Shown: positions 45,201 to 54,120, counted from the stretch's first letter. The stretch: DNA of 64,000 nt from an uncultured Actinomycetaceae bacterium (GCA_902464405.1 CABQJD010000005.1:1-64000); one strand, 5' to 3'. The notes: generated from the sequence alone by a model not told the origin. Numbers and translations: made by a program.

Positions 45201-45450
45201 TAAACACCAGATCGACCCACGATATTTCCGAAAGAGGCGCATGCGAAGATCGCATACGTTTATCTGTGCTATCTTTCCCAGCTACGCTTCCGAAAAGCGC
45301 AAATACAATTGCATCGATAATCGTACTTTTTCCAGAGCCAGTTGGACCTTCGATAAGGAATACTCCTTGTGCTGCCAGATCGTCCATATCAATAACGTGA
45401 CGACCTTTAAAAGGCCCAATTCCCGAAAATTCTAGGTGACGAATGAGCAT
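42280..45450 (-). CDS. sbcC: DNA double-strand break nuclease ATPase subunit SbcC (Rad50-like)
   Basis: The 1056-residue SMC-type ATPase pairs with SbcD. It has the Walker A IEGPTGSGKSTIIDAIVFAL (about residues 34-53), long coiled coils on both sides of a zinc hook CPVCGSTHHP (about 570), signature SLSGGETFYTSLALALALA and Walker B DTLLIDEGFGTL near the C-terminus. It cleaves hairpins and processes ends. Its ATG overlaps the sbcD TAG by one base, so they are translated together. Confidence 0.95.
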   Translation of the reverse strand: MLIRHLEFSGIGPFKGRHVIDMDDLAAQGVFLIEGPTGSGKSTIIDAIVFALFGSVAGKDSTDKRMRSSHAPLSEISWVDLVFTVASGTYRIKRTPAQEIARKKGSGTTKAAHNASLWKLSEAAVNAHEWDSGETLCTQARESSQMICEIVGMNKNQFVQTVVLPQGQFAEFLRLNSKDRAVLLERIFRTGIYKNMTDELKARAGKASDKISELFARYATSIDVWLSNEGLADERKETIVKAREELLTQRLPSDSLSDSSFLDLLRAATSELEEKAKEWEVKAAATKLAEEAARDAFAKGTALQKALEKREELLARLHELSSQHEDIEELKTQCHLHDEAKIVILRAGDSEKEKARLAHSIDALIASAQSASTLISHHMSEHEELKEQFSLSAISSHLCDIKKLNIPTSTDSEVSETKQKLSFFSQETDKLAGYLGKLSALIPLAEKISSTTQEIADTKLIIKQHEKSIISTRQKLQEIPKKRNDLDALLTDARTHAGEKSALEKDAETFTTLVNTAEQIEKLYIEEKEAQDALTTALCEHTKDKEIFDRLTRQWISSTASDLAQDLKEGSECPVCGSTHHPKPAQAKENDVTREMVDTAHRRLEEGRDLVTSAQSKLESLRTKIKTLKDQLGSDSVSSLRKKLNDISSRLESAHNAEKDIPTIEEKIKQLDSSHEILMKDIAAAEQECARLDAENKKNSIYLNEQEKELKNAIGSFESIQDKYRIIEEIRASIIHVHDSTISEREIREAYQRMLFELSTAIKESPFESLEAAQQARLSPEKEKILHEKIDIYNDSWNAVQTQLKAPDIAELTGEEKVDISALNAACDKARCTYEVAAASAARNTQFAAEAQQQLHTILKASKAWHEAGTTAGPICRLANIANAGDTSLTGIPLNIWVLLKRFERVVNRANEHLKEISSGRYELIRVNESARNRKAGLDLQIIDRDGSPLGDEQRDTASLSGGETFYTSLALALALAEIVQEEQGGIRIDTLLIDEGFGTLSDDVREAVMHTLTSLSAHGRIVGIVSHVAELKQLVRNRISLRRLPDGSSTLTTIC

Positions 45451-46673
45451 TAGCTATTCACCTCCGAGCGTTGTACCTCTTCCCATATCTCAAGAAGAAG
45501 GGAGCGTTCTTCTTCAGAGATCTCACATCCACCGTTGGCAGCGAAAAAATCTGTGAGCAGCTCATGCGGATCAGTGCGCAGTGTGTCAATTTTATCTGCG
45601 GCAATATCTGCACTGGAAGTTTCGTGAATGACTTCTAAAATATGAGGGAAATGCTGGCGAAGCTGAGCAAAAAGATGCTGTGGGCGTGATTTATCTGTGA
45701 CGTATACGCGCACAAAATCTTCGCTGTGCTTATCGAATTTTCCACTGGTCAATTCAGCCAAACTCCCTCGTATCGAGCTTGCGTGGCGATAGACGGGTGC
45801 TTCAACGAGCGTGATATGCGGTGAGCTGGAATTTTCGGAAAATTCTAGTAGGGCGCATGATTTTCTGTGGTGTTCTTCTGAAAACGAAAAAGCTATGGGC
45901 GATCCAGAATATCGCATAATCGGCTCTCCTGTGCGCTGCACCTCTTGAGCGCCATGCAAATGCCCTAATGCTACATAATGAATGAGTTGCTGGGAATCTG
46001 AGCTACGTCTATCGAAAATACTGGAAGGGACGCAATCTACGTTGCCTACTCGAATATTTTGCTCCGAATCACTCGTTTCACCTCCAATGACAAATGCGTG
46101 AGCCATTACAATTCTTGGTATTCGCTCGCACTCAATGCCGTAAGTAGCAGCGCTCCATTCGCCATGGCAGATATCGTATGCCACTCTATCCATAGCGGCC
46201 CCGATAACGGCCTCGTGTGAACGCGGCAAAGGTTTTTCCTTATCTGGAGCAAGAAGTCGTCGTTCTACGTCAGGATCTAGATAGGGAAGTGGATACACAA
46301 TTGCTCCCGCATTGCCATGCTTATTTGGCAGACATACGGGTATCCCTATACTGCTTGATTTAGTGCGTATTATCACTTCAGGCTTCATCAGAGTATCGGC
46401 AAATCCTAAGCGTTGAGGAGAATCGTGATTTCCTGATGTCACAACTACGCGTGTGAGGGAGCTAAGCCGCGCGAGCGTATCTGATAAAAGATTGACCATC
46501 GTCACTGGAGGAATTCCGCGGTCGTACACATCGCCAGAGATGAGAACAGCATCTATATGCTCCGCACGCACTGTTTCGACAAGAAAATCCGCCCATTGTT
46601 CGAAGGCGGGCGTCAAATCGGCACCCTTGAAGGTTCTGCCAAAGTGCCAATCTGATGTGTGAAGTATTTTCAT
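45450..46673 (-). CDS. sbcD: Exonuclease SbcD (Mre11-like)
   Basis: The 407-residue nuclease starts with the metal-binding motif LHTSDWHFGRTFKG (residues 4-17), then VLISGDVYDRGIPP (about 44-57), VVTSGNHDS, and HYVALGHLHGAQ (about 237). These are the five phosphoesterase motifs of Mre11/SbcD. It is first in the sbcD-sbcC operon. Known role: endo/exonuclease on hairpins and blocked ends with SbcC. Confidence 0.96.
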   Translation of the reverse strand: MKILHTSDWHFGRTFKGADLTPAFEQWADFLVETVRAEHIDAVLISGDVYDRGIPPVTMVNLLSDTLARLSSLTRVVVTSGNHDSPQRLGFADTLMKPEVIIRTKSSSIGIPVCLPNKHGNAGAIVYPLPYLDPDVERRLLAPDKEKPLPRSHEAVIGAAMDRVAYDICHGEWSAATYGIECERIPRIVMAHAFVIGGETSDSEQNIRVGNVDCVPSSIFDRRSSDSQQLIHYVALGHLHGAQEVQRTGEPIMRYSGSPIAFSFSEEHHRKSCALLEFSENSSSPHITLVEAPVYRHASSIRGSLAELTSGKFDKHSEDFVRVYVTDKSRPQHLFAQLRQHFPHILEVIHETSSADIAADKIDTLRTDPHELLTDFFAANGGCEISEEERSLLLEIWEEVQRSEVNS

Positions 46674-46835
46674 GCTCTCAGTCTAAAGGTGCACATAGGG
46701 AAATTCTTGGAAAAAGTATTCCCCAGTCTGTTGTATTTCAAATCTTCTATGGCTGTATCTTTAGTAAATGTTACGCTGGTATATCGCAGTTTATCGATGT
46801 GCATAGTGCCATTGGATTTAAGCTGCAAGCGTAGA

Positions 46836-47927
46836 TTATTCCCAATCTTGTTTATCAACTGCTTCCAGTAAACGCCAAAAACTCTCTGCGCGGGCAACTA
46901 GCCTTGGTTCATCGAGATGCCCAAATAAACAGCCGAGTTCCCCTTTGTGATGCAGGCATCCGCGAGGGCAGTCATCAGCAATGCGGTGCAGATCTGGAAA
47001 TCCTCTCAGGAGTGAATCAGAAGAGACGTGCGCGAGGCCAAAACTACGCACACCTGGAGTATCGATGACGATTGTTTCTGATGTATGTATTGCTGGGGAA
47101 GCTGGCTGCTCTGGCAAAATTTCAAATGCCATTGCTGAAGTTGAGGTATGCCTGCCTTTACCTGTTACATCATTGACGCCGCCAGTAGCGCGATCTGCGT
47201 GAGGTACAAGCGTGTTGATGAGAGTAGATTTTCCTACCCCTGAATGCCCAATAAAGACGCTCACGTGGCCTGTGATAGCGGCAAAGATATCGTCTACTCC
47301 TGCATAGTGCTCGTGCGGCATATCTTTATCGGGTTCGCTATCTAAGTGAATACCTTTATCGCCTGCGAGAGCGCAAACAAGAATACGAATATCGAGAGGT
47401 TCGTAGTGGGCAAGAAGTTCTGTTGGGTCTGCGAGATCAGCTTTAGTGAGCACAAGAATCGGCTCCAAACCTGCATCATAAGCTGCTACAAGGCAGCGAT
47501 CAATAAAGCCTAGCCTTGGTTCTGGTTGCGCAAGGGCAGTGACGATCATCAGCTGATCCGCATTTGCGACGATTACACGCTCATTTCCAACGCTATCGCC
47601 ATCTTCTGCTGTACGTCTGAGAGCTGTGCGGCGCTCATCGATTAAAGTAATACGCGCTAAAGTATCTTTACGTCCAGAAAGGTCTCCCACAACAGCGCAT
47701 ATATCGCCCACAACTACAGAACCGCGCGGAAGTTCGCGTGCTTTCACAGCCGTCACGCATACGCCGTCATCTAGCATCGTCACAGCATATCGTCCACGAT
47801 CGACTGCTGTGACGCGTCCTCGGCGAGCAGAAGAATAATCGGGTCGAATTTTTGAGCGCGGGCGCGAACCTTTCCCTGGGCGGACGTGCACCCGAAGATC
47901 ATCTGTGCCGATATCGCGTCTGCTCAT
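46836..47927 (-). CDS. rsgA: Ribosome small subunit-dependent GTPase A
   Basis: RsgA helps late 30S maturation. The 363-residue protein has an N-terminal OB fold (RGRVTAVDRGRYAVTML), the circularly permuted GTPase order with G4 LTKADLA (about residue 163), G1 GHSGVGKSTLIN (about 223) and G3 DTPGVRSFG (about 283), and a zinc knuckle with CPRGCLHHKGELGC (about 309). The basic N-terminal extension is typical of actinobacterial members. The start ATG 47927 follows AAAGACCTAT. Confidence 0.95.
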   Translation of the reverse strand: MSRRDIGTDDLRVHVRPGKGSRPRSKIRPDYSSARRGRVTAVDRGRYAVTMLDDGVCVTAVKARELPRGSVVVGDICAVVGDLSGRKDTLARITLIDERRTALRRTAEDGDSVGNERVIVANADQLMIVTALAQPEPRLGFIDRCLVAAYDAGLEPILVLTKADLADPTELLAHYEPLDIRILVCALAGDKGIHLDSEPDKDMPHEHYAGVDDIFAAITGHVSVFIGHSGVGKSTLINTLVPHADRATGGVNDVTGKGRHTSTSAMAFEILPEQPASPAIHTSETIVIDTPGVRSFGLAHVSSDSLLRGFPDLHRIADDCPRGCLHHKGELGCLFGHLDEPRLVARAESFWRLLEAVDKQDWE

Positions 47928-48011
47928 ATAGGTCTTTCAGAATACGTGGGATTGTATGTATGAATAGTACTGCGCTCATTGCTGTATGCGAATAGCGCAT
48001 ATAGATAGAAA

Positions 48012-48497
48012 CTAAGCAGCTTGCTTGCGAATATCGATATTCGCGGCAATCTCGCCAGCTTTTTTCGAAGCCGGCCAGCCCAGCGACGGCTTACCCACTC
48101 GGTCTGTTGAAGCAATGAGCGCCCCGCCGATCAGCCCTGCAGCTCCTGCTAGATTTACGAGAGAATTGCGCCGCTCGGCGCCTTCATGCGTCCAGAAGGG
48201 ATTATTAGCTAGAGCTAGAGGAACCTGCAGCGCGGCAAGAGTTGCTGCTGAAAATCGAGGGAGCTTACCCAACGCTAGAGCTGTTCCTGCGGCAGTCATT
48301 GCAACTCCTGTTGCCTGAGTTGTCGTATCTACAGCTGCGGCAGAAAGTTCAATTTTCAGCCCTGCTTTTTCTGCGAGTGAGTACAGATTTGCTGCCCGCT
48401 CGCGGTGATGTTCAGGGGCTGTTGCTGCATCAAGACCAGCTAAAATAAAAGGCGCTGCTAGAAGTGGGCGAGCAATAGCTCGAAGCAGATTCTTCAT
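48012..48497 (-). CDS. DoxX-family membrane protein
   Basis: A 161-residue protein with four hydrophobic segments (ARPLLAAPFILAGLDA at the N-terminus; AMTAAGTALALGKLP; LAALQVPLALANNPFW; LVNLAGAAGLIGGALIAS). This is the DoxX/SURF4-like layout. Actinobacterial members belong to redox-stress complexes in some species, but nothing here pins it down. ATG 48497 follows GAGAGGGAAA. The longer in-frame start at 48551 is less likely. Confidence 0.85.
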   Translation of the reverse strand: MKNLLRAIARPLLAAPFILAGLDAATAPEHHRERAANLYSLAEKAGLKIELSAAAVDTTTQATGVAMTAAGTALALGKLPRFSAATLAALQVPLALANNPFWTHEGAERRNSLVNLAGAAGLIGGALIASTDRVGKPSLGWPASKKAGEIAANIDIRKQAA

Positions 48498-48910
48498 ATT
48501 TTCCCTCTCAGACTGATCGCGTGCAAAGTGCCCGCTCAAAATCTTATACAACCACTTCTTCTAAGAATAGAATATGTGCGTCTCATTATCTCGATTTACT
48601 CGCGGCTAGTTTCTTACATTTTCTCGATTTTTATTTATGTGCGAATGCGGCACGTGTGAAAGAGGCGCGCGTGAATACATTGAAAATTGGGTGAGCAATA
48701 CTCGCGCCAATACGAGCTCATAGCATGTAGCTTTTTCTCATGAATCTTCCCTATTTTGAGCTTCAGCTTTAATTTTTCTAGTTCGCGATCTGCTTCAAAT
48801 TTTTATTAAGGTGCGCTTAAGTGCGCAGTTGCAGAAGTTTACCCGCTAAACTGGTGCTATTCTGGCAATCTAGGGCGCTTATAGAGGCGAGCTATAAGAG
48901 GAGAATAGAT
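48498..48910. other. Divergent region between the DoxX-like gene and the DUF4235 gene
   Basis: About 410 AT-rich bases. No gene supported. It should contain the promoters of both divergent genes; I see no convincing box set. GAGGAG at 48897-48902 is the Shine-Dalgarno of the right-hand gene. Confidence 0.35.
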
Positions 48911-49183
48911 ATGAATATCGGATGGAAGATGATCTCGTTGGGGCTAGGTGCTGCAGCAGGCTTAGCTGCAAAAATGGCTGTGGATATTGTGTGGGAAAAA
49001 GGGCTTGGTAAACAAAAACCTACGGGAGACGATAACGATCTCGATCAGCCTTTTGCGCAGATTGTGGCATTTACAGTGGTGACGGCATTGGCGACGAGTA
49101 TTGCAACCGAAGCAGTACGGCGCGGCACGGCAAAAGCCTATGGTGTAAAAAGCACTTCATCTCTTGCCGAGGATACGATATAA
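48911..49183 (+). CDS. DUF4235 small membrane protein
   Basis: A 90-residue protein with two hydrophobic segments (WKMISLGLGAAAGLAAKMAV and IVAFTVVTALATSIATEAV) and a basic loop end (RRGTAKAY). DUF4235 proteins are widespread in actinobacteria and unexplained. The ATG follows AGAGGAGAATAGAT. An in-frame extension to 48821 has no family similarity. Confidence 0.85.
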   Translation: MNIGWKMISLGLGAAAGLAAKMAVDIVWEKGLGKQKPTGDDNDLDQPFAQIVAFTVVTALATSIATEAVRRGTAKAYGVKSTSSLAEDTI

Positions 49184-49216
49184 CGTTTCTTGGTGAAGCA
49201 GCTATAGTGGAAAGTA

Positions 49217-49384
49217 CGACAGGGGAGTGCCTTTCTTGCTGCATTGCTGCATTGCGGCAGATGGCGCTGAGAGTGCGAAAGCAGACCCTCGAACCTGATC
49301 CGGATCATGCCGGCGAAGGAAGTCGAGAATCTTCTCTCCACAGCTGTGCAGGGCGGCTGTGCCTCCATTATTGAGATATGGAGG
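49217..49384 (+). promoter_or_regulatory. TPP (THI-box) riboswitch with Shine-Dalgarno-sequestering platform
   Basis: The aptamer runs from 49217 to 49325. P1 is CGAC/GTCG, then ACAGGGGAGTGC, CTGAGAGTG (49267), ACCCTCGAACCTGATC and GGATCATGCCGGCGAAGGA, all canonical parts of the thiamine pyrophosphate aptamer. Downstream CCTCCAT (49362-49368) pairs with ATGGAGG (49378-49384), burying the GGAGG of the following gene behind a 9-base loop. The switch therefore looks translational: TPP binding should favour the closed form. Confidence 0.95.
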
Positions 49385-49389
49385 AAATT

Positions 49390-50475
49390 ATGATCTATCG
49401 TAAATACGCTGCGGCGGGTGTTGCCGTGCTTATAGGGCTTGCCTCTCTTGGGGGGTGTTCGCTAGCTCAGCAAGCAGGAAGTTCGCGTGACGAAGCAAAA
49501 ACCGTCACGATTATGACCCACGATTCTTTCGCTTTGAGCGACGAAGCAAAAGCCGAGTTTGAAAAGGTATCTGGCTATAAACTAGTTACCACTGCTCCTG
49601 GCGATGCAGGAACCGTGCTCAATCAACTTCTGCTTGCTGAAGGCAAGTCTGCTGCAGACGGTTTCTTCGGCATCGACAACTTCTCTGCTTCGAAGCTTCT
49701 AGAATCTCAAGCTCTTGCATCCACTGATGGAGCTGAATCACGTGCCTGGGGAGAGGATAGTGAAGCGGCAAAGCTTGCCGATAGCGCTGTCTTTGGCAAG
49801 AATAAGCATGCGCTGATTCCAGTTGATCGAGGCGATGTCTGCATGAATATCGACAATAATTGGTTCAAAGAGAAAAATATCGCTGCTCCGCAAAATTTCG
49901 AAGACTTACTAAAACCAGAGTATAAAGATCTCACTGCAGTCACGAATCCTGCAGCTTCCAGCCCAGGGTATGCAATGCTCGTTGGCACAGCGAGTGTATA
50001 TGGCGATAAATGGAAAGACTACTGGACCAAACTTTTTGCAAACGGCGTCAAAATCGAAAATTCGTGGAGTGACGTCTATTATTCAGATTTCACTGCAGGA
50101 AATGAAGATGGCACAGGGGATCGCCCTATCATATTAAGCTATGCCAGTTCGCCAGCAGAAGCTGAAGGAGCAACGAGTTCTTTGGACGCAACGTGTGTGC
50201 GGCAGATTGAATATGCAGGGGTGTTGGCTGGAGCGAAAAATCCTGAAGGAGCCAAGGCATTTATCTCGTTTATGTTAAGTAAGGCTGTGCAGGCAGAAAT
50301 TCCTGAGCAGATGTATATGTATCCAGAACGTGAAGGCGTGGAGCTGCCTGAGAAATGGGCGCAGTATGCAAAACTCACAGCGAAACCCATTGAAGTTGAT
50401 GCTCAAACAGCCGATGAAAATCGTGAGACGTGGATTAAAGAATGGACTGCGCTTTTTGAGGCTCACACCAGCTAG
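49390..50475 (+). CDS. thiB: Thiamine-binding lipoprotein of ABC importer
   Basis: The 361-residue protein has a lipoprotein signal with lipobox LASLGGC (Cys about residue 23). The mature part starts VTIMTHDSFALS and continues APGDAGTVLNQLLL, DGFFGIDNFSASK, and LIPVDRGDVCMNID, typical of ThiB-type solute-binding proteins. The thiamine ligand is supported mainly by the TPP riboswitch directly upstream. ATG 49390 is chosen because GGAGG (49380-49384) lies at proper distance; the in-frame ATG at 49378 is inside the sequester stem. Confidence 0.93.
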   Translation: MIYRKYAAAGVAVLIGLASLGGCSLAQQAGSSRDEAKTVTIMTHDSFALSDEAKAEFEKVSGYKLVTTAPGDAGTVLNQLLLAEGKSAADGFFGIDNFSASKLLESQALASTDGAESRAWGEDSEAAKLADSAVFGKNKHALIPVDRGDVCMNIDNNWFKEKNIAAPQNFEDLLKPEYKDLTAVTNPAASSPGYAMLVGTASVYGDKWKDYWTKLFANGVKIENSWSDVYYSDFTAGNEDGTGDRPIILSYASSPAEAEGATSSLDATCVRQIEYAGVLAGAKNPEGAKAFISFMLSKAVQAEIPEQMYMYPEREGVELPEKWAQYAKLTAKPIEVDAQTADENRETWIKEWTALFEAHTS

Positions 50476-50487
50476 CAAGGTGTGCAT

Positions 50488-52221
50488 ATGAGTAAAAGCG
50501 GCAAGATTAGTTGGGGGATAGCTGCTGTGCTTCCCCTGGCTTTTCTCGCCGTCTTTTTCTTATGGCCCGTAGGCTCCATGCTTGCGCGCGGTTTTATGGT
50601 TGGCATAAGCGGAGCGGGAGCTGCACACGGATCAACTGCCTCTAGCGAATCGTTTCTCTCGATATTTTCTGATTTACGCACGTGGAAAATTATCTGGCAG
50701 ACGGTGTGGATGGCGCTCGCGGGCACAGCTGTTTCTGTGATCTTAGGAGTCCCTGGCGCATACGTTTTGTATCGTCTGCGTTTTCCTGGGCAAGCTGTGC
50801 TTCGAGGCTTCGTGATGGTGCCCTTCGTGCTGCCAACCGTCGTCGTCGGCATCGCATTTCGAGCATTGCTTGATGGTCCTCTTGCCCCACTCGGCATCGG
50901 GCAAACTACTTTTGCTGTCGTGCTTGCCATGGTGTTTTTTAATTATTCCCTCGTAGTGCGAACAGTCGGGACGTTGTGGGTGAGCCTCGATCCACGTCAG
51001 CCTGAAGCTGCCCGCACCCTAGGAGCATCGCCGTCACGCGCTTTTGTGACGGTGACGCTTGTGCAACTTATGCCAGCCATCTGCGCTGCAGCTGCGCTCG
51101 TTTTTCTCTACTGCTCAACTGCGTATGGTTTGGTGACGACTCTCGGGCGCCCAGGGTATGGAACTCTCGAAACAGAAATTTACGTACAGACCGTCACTTT
51201 TTTTAATATCGACAAAGCAGCTTTGCTCAGCCTTATCCAGTTTCTTTTAGTGTTCGCGGCGCTGATTGTGAGTACGCGCCTGACTGCTCGCTCTGAAACA
51301 GCTCTGAAAGTGAGCAGAACTTCAGGAAAAATTCCATCTCGTGACGATGTACCTTCTATCGTCGTCACCACCATCGTTTTGTGTGCTCTCGTTGCGCCAA
51401 TCGCTGCGCTCATATTGGGTTCATTGCGCTCTCACGGGCAGTGGAGTGTGCGTAACTATCAATTGCTGGCTACCCCTGGTTTTGGCTTTTCGGGAGGTGT
51501 GACTGCACTGGATGCACTCACTCACTCCGTGAGTATAGCCCTAGACTCAACTTTTATCGCACTGCTCATTGGGCTTCCGCTCGCTTTTGTGCTCTCCCGT
51601 TCGATGAGTGGATTGTGGGAGAAGATTCAGAGAATTATCGATGGATTCGTCTTGCTTCCGCTCGGAATTTCGACGGTGACGGTGGGCTTCGGTATGCTCA
51701 TCACGTTGGGGCTTGGTCCGATGGCTCGTTCGCCTTGGCTTGTGCCTATTGCTCAGTCGATCGTTGCTCTTCCGCTCGTAGTGAGAGCAATCGTGCCAAG
51801 TATTCGGGCTATTTCGCCACGAATGCGAGAGGCTGCTGCCTCCTTGGGTGCATCTCCTATACGTGTGTTGTGGACGATTGACGCTCCATTGGCTCTTCGC
51901 GGAATTATTGTGGCGATATGTTTTGCTTTTGCCATTTCGATGGGAGAATTCGGAGCTACGAGTTTTTTGGCAAACCCTGAATATCAGACGCTTCCCGTGA
52001 CGATTGTGAAACTTTTAGGGCGTCCGGGCGCCGATAATTTTGGCATGGCTCTTGCAGGGGCTGTTGTGCTGGCGTTCGTTACGGGAATGGCAATGTTTTG
52101 TGCGGAATTTTATGCGGCTCTTTTCTCCGGGGCAGTTGCTTCGCGAGGAGTGCCGACTGAGAAAAATAGTGGGGAGTGCCGCGCCGATATGAGAGGAGCA
52201 TTAAATGGTTCAGGCTCTTGA
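50488..52221 (+). CDS. thiP: Thiamine ABC importer permease (fused two-domain)
   Basis: The 577-residue protein has about 12 membrane helices in two repeated permease domains. EAA loops are seen twice: PEAARTLGASPSRAFVTVTL (about residue 172) and REAAASLGASPIRVLWTIDA (about 448). Start ATG 50488 follows AAGG seven bases upstream; GTG 50482 is an in-frame alternative. It lies directly after thiB and overlaps thiQ by 17 bases. Confidence 0.93.
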   Translation: MSKSGKISWGIAAVLPLAFLAVFFLWPVGSMLARGFMVGISGAGAAHGSTASSESFLSIFSDLRTWKIIWQTVWMALAGTAVSVILGVPGAYVLYRLRFPGQAVLRGFVMVPFVLPTVVVGIAFRALLDGPLAPLGIGQTTFAVVLAMVFFNYSLVVRTVGTLWVSLDPRQPEAARTLGASPSRAFVTVTLVQLMPAICAAAALVFLYCSTAYGLVTTLGRPGYGTLETEIYVQTVTFFNIDKAALLSLIQFLLVFAALIVSTRLTARSETALKVSRTSGKIPSRDDVPSIVVTTIVLCALVAPIAALILGSLRSHGQWSVRNYQLLATPGFGFSGGVTALDALTHSVSIALDSTFIALLIGLPLAFVLSRSMSGLWEKIQRIIDGFVLLPLGISTVTVGFGMLITLGLGPMARSPWLVPIAQSIVALPLVVRAIVPSIRAISPRMREAAASLGASPIRVLWTIDAPLALRGIIVAICFAFAISMGEFGATSFLANPEYQTLPVTIVKLLGRPGADNFGMALAGAVVLAFVTGMAMFCAEFYAALFSGAVASRGVPTEKNSGECRADMRGALNGSGS

Positions 52222-52885
52222 GTTGCGGTCTGTTTCCGTCACGTATCCTGATGGCTATGAAGCGGTGCGCAAGGGAAATCTTGGTGTAGTTGAGGGAAGT
52301 ATCGTGGCGCTCGTCGGTGCTTCTGGATCTGGAAAATCTACTCTCTTGCGTGCAATTGCGGGATTGGAGCCGCTCAGCGCAGGTGAAATATGGATTGGGG
52401 GTGAGGTTGTTGAACGCGTGTGCGGCTCTTCGCGTTTCCGTATGCCGGCGCATAAACGAGGTGTAGGAATGGTCTTTCAAGATGGGCAGCTTTTTCCTCA
52501 TATGAATGTGCGCGAAAACGTGGAGTATGGCTTGCGTATGCGCTATCGCTCCGCTCGATCATACGAAAACGTAGCGGATAGACTTTTAGAGCTTGTGGGT
52601 TTGCATGGCTTTGGTGAGCGTAAAATATCAACTCTCTCAGGTGGGCAGGCTCAGCGGGTAGCGCTTGCTCGCTCGCTCGCTCCGTCACCAAAAATTTTGC
52701 TTCTCGATGAGCCGCTTTCGGCGCTCGATGCCGATTTACGCACGAGTCTTTCCGAGCAACTGCGCGAAATTCTCAAGCGTACGCATACAACTGCCGTATA
52801 CGTCACGCATGATCTTGATGAAGCGCAGAGGGTGTCTGATCGCATTGTTCGCATCGAAGATATAGCGAAAAATGGAGCATTCTAG
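52205..52885 (+). CDS. thiQ: Thiamine ABC importer ATPase
   Basis: The 226-residue ATPase has Walker A GASGSGKSTLLRAIAG (about residues 38-53), Q loop VFQDGQLFPHMNV, signature LSGGQAQRVALARSLA, Walker B ILLLDEPLSALDADLR and the His switch THDLDEA. It is short, with no regulatory C-terminal domain. ATG 52205 follows AGGAG. It completes thiBPQ under the TPP switch. Confidence 0.94.
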   Translation: MVQALELRSVSVTYPDGYEAVRKGNLGVVEGSIVALVGASGSGKSTLLRAIAGLEPLSAGEIWIGGEVVERVCGSSRFRMPAHKRGVGMVFQDGQLFPHMNVRENVEYGLRMRYRSARSYENVADRLLELVGLHGFGERKISTLSGGQAQRVALARSLAPSPKILLLDEPLSALDADLRTSLSEQLREILKRTHTTAVYVTHDLDEAQRVSDRIVRIEDIAKNGAF

Positions 52886-53094
52886 CGATGCTACTAAGTT
52901 TTCCGCTCTTTTTCCTAGCTCGGTTAGCTAATCAATGTCCTATTGTTTAAAGGATCTAAGCTGAAGAGCACTGGCAGTTGTACATCGGTTGAGGAATCGT
53001 TTCTAGTTGCGATCATTAAAGTAGTGCTGAGAATTGCCAAGCTTAATGCTGAGCAAAACATGATTACATTTTTATGAACTTTGTGCATGGGGAA

Positions 53095-53856
53095 TCATCC
53101 GCTATTAGAAGAGTTAGGAGAAGTGGAGTTAGAAAAATTCATTACATCGATAGACACTATAAAATTTTTATGTACGTGAGGAAGATACATTCCAGTTACG
53201 CAAGATAAAAGCCATCCAACGAGAAAAGCTTTCCACGGCATATTCGACAATTCATAATGATCAGTGCTAATTTTCCCACACCTTTTTTGTGCTATATCGG
53301 GGAAAATAGGAGTAGTTCGCATAATTGGAATGCCACACGATTTAATAAACTTCGCAGTCTCATTAGCAATAGCTGTTGAAGATGAAATATCAGAAACAAC
53401 CTGTATCCTCAGTGGAGTGCTGATACACGTTTCATAAATGCGCATCCACTGATAGGAAGCATGATATTTGCTGAAGCTTGGACTCAAAGACGAGATAGAC
53501 CGGCATTCGCAAGAATCGAGGTTAAAAACGACTTTTACAATGTTTACGTTGTAAATGTGATGTATAGCTTCCCATAGCGCAGTAATTATTTGGGATAGCA
53601 TTGTTGGAGAATCGTCGAGAGTAGATAAAATAACATAAACGTCGATCGCTAATAAAGCGCCATGTCTTTTTATTTTTTGCTCGACAATTTGCCAAATATT
53701 CGCTCTATCATGAAGGCGTTGAAAATTCTCAATATACGTCTGCTGCCAAGCATATACAGCTCCTACTAAATCGGCAGCTTTATCAAAATTTTTAATAGAT
53801 ACAGTATTCTTATTCCTGCAAATAGCTGAAAATGAAATAAAAAAACTATAAGCCAT
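53095..53856 (-). CDS. Unrecognised 253-aa protein, possibly a broken longer gene
   Basis: I do not recognise a family. The sequence is AT-rich compared with neighbours, with Ile/Ser/Asn-rich composition. It has an alpha/beta feel in the first half (WQQTYIENFQRLHDRANIWQ, then LLAIDVYVILSTLDD) and a hydrophobic stretch near the C-terminus (WKAFLVGWLLSCVTGMYLP) with a Ser/Asn-rich end. The ATG at 53856 has no proper Shine-Dalgarno. In the same frame, eight codons upstream of that ATG, lies the TGA that ends a 15-codon start at 53925 with good AGGA. So the gene may once have begun at 53925. It may be horizontally acquired. Confidence 0.45.
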   Translation of the reverse strand: MAYSFFISFSAICRNKNTVSIKNFDKAADLVGAVYAWQQTYIENFQRLHDRANIWQIVEQKIKRHGALLAIDVYVILSTLDDSPTMLSQIITALWEAIHHIYNVNIVKVVFNLDSCECRSISSLSPSFSKYHASYQWMRIYETCISTPLRIQVVSDISSSTAIANETAKFIKSCGIPIMRTTPIFPDIAQKRCGKISTDHYELSNMPWKAFLVGWLLSCVTGMYLPHVHKNFIVSIDVMNFSNSTSPNSSNSG

Positions 53857-53877
53857 AGTACTACTTCGGCGTGCAAT

Positions 53878-53925
53878 TCAACGTGACGGGTTCGTTTTCA
53901 GCTGTTTTGCTATGAAAGTTTTCAT
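53878..53925 (-). pseudogene. Possible truncated 5' end (15 codons) of the 53095-53856 gene
   Basis: MKTFIAKQLKTNPSR then TGA (53880-53878), preceded by AGGAACATAATC before ATG 53925. It is in the same frame as the downstream open frame with seven intervening codons, so it is probably the true beginning of that gene, interrupted by a nonsense codon. Alternatively it is a short leader peptide. Confidence 0.4.
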
Positions 53926-54120
53926 GATTATGTTCCTAGACATTCCTATAAAGGCGGTGAGCTGATAGCGCTAGTGTATCTTCTCTAGCTACTTATCGCT
54001 GGAAAATGCGCAAATTGCTATTTGATAGTTCCTTTTTGTATATGAACATATGCCGCTTCCTAGATATGCTCGCATAGATATGGTTGTGCTAACCAACTTT
54101 CAGCTGAGAGGCATAATTCT

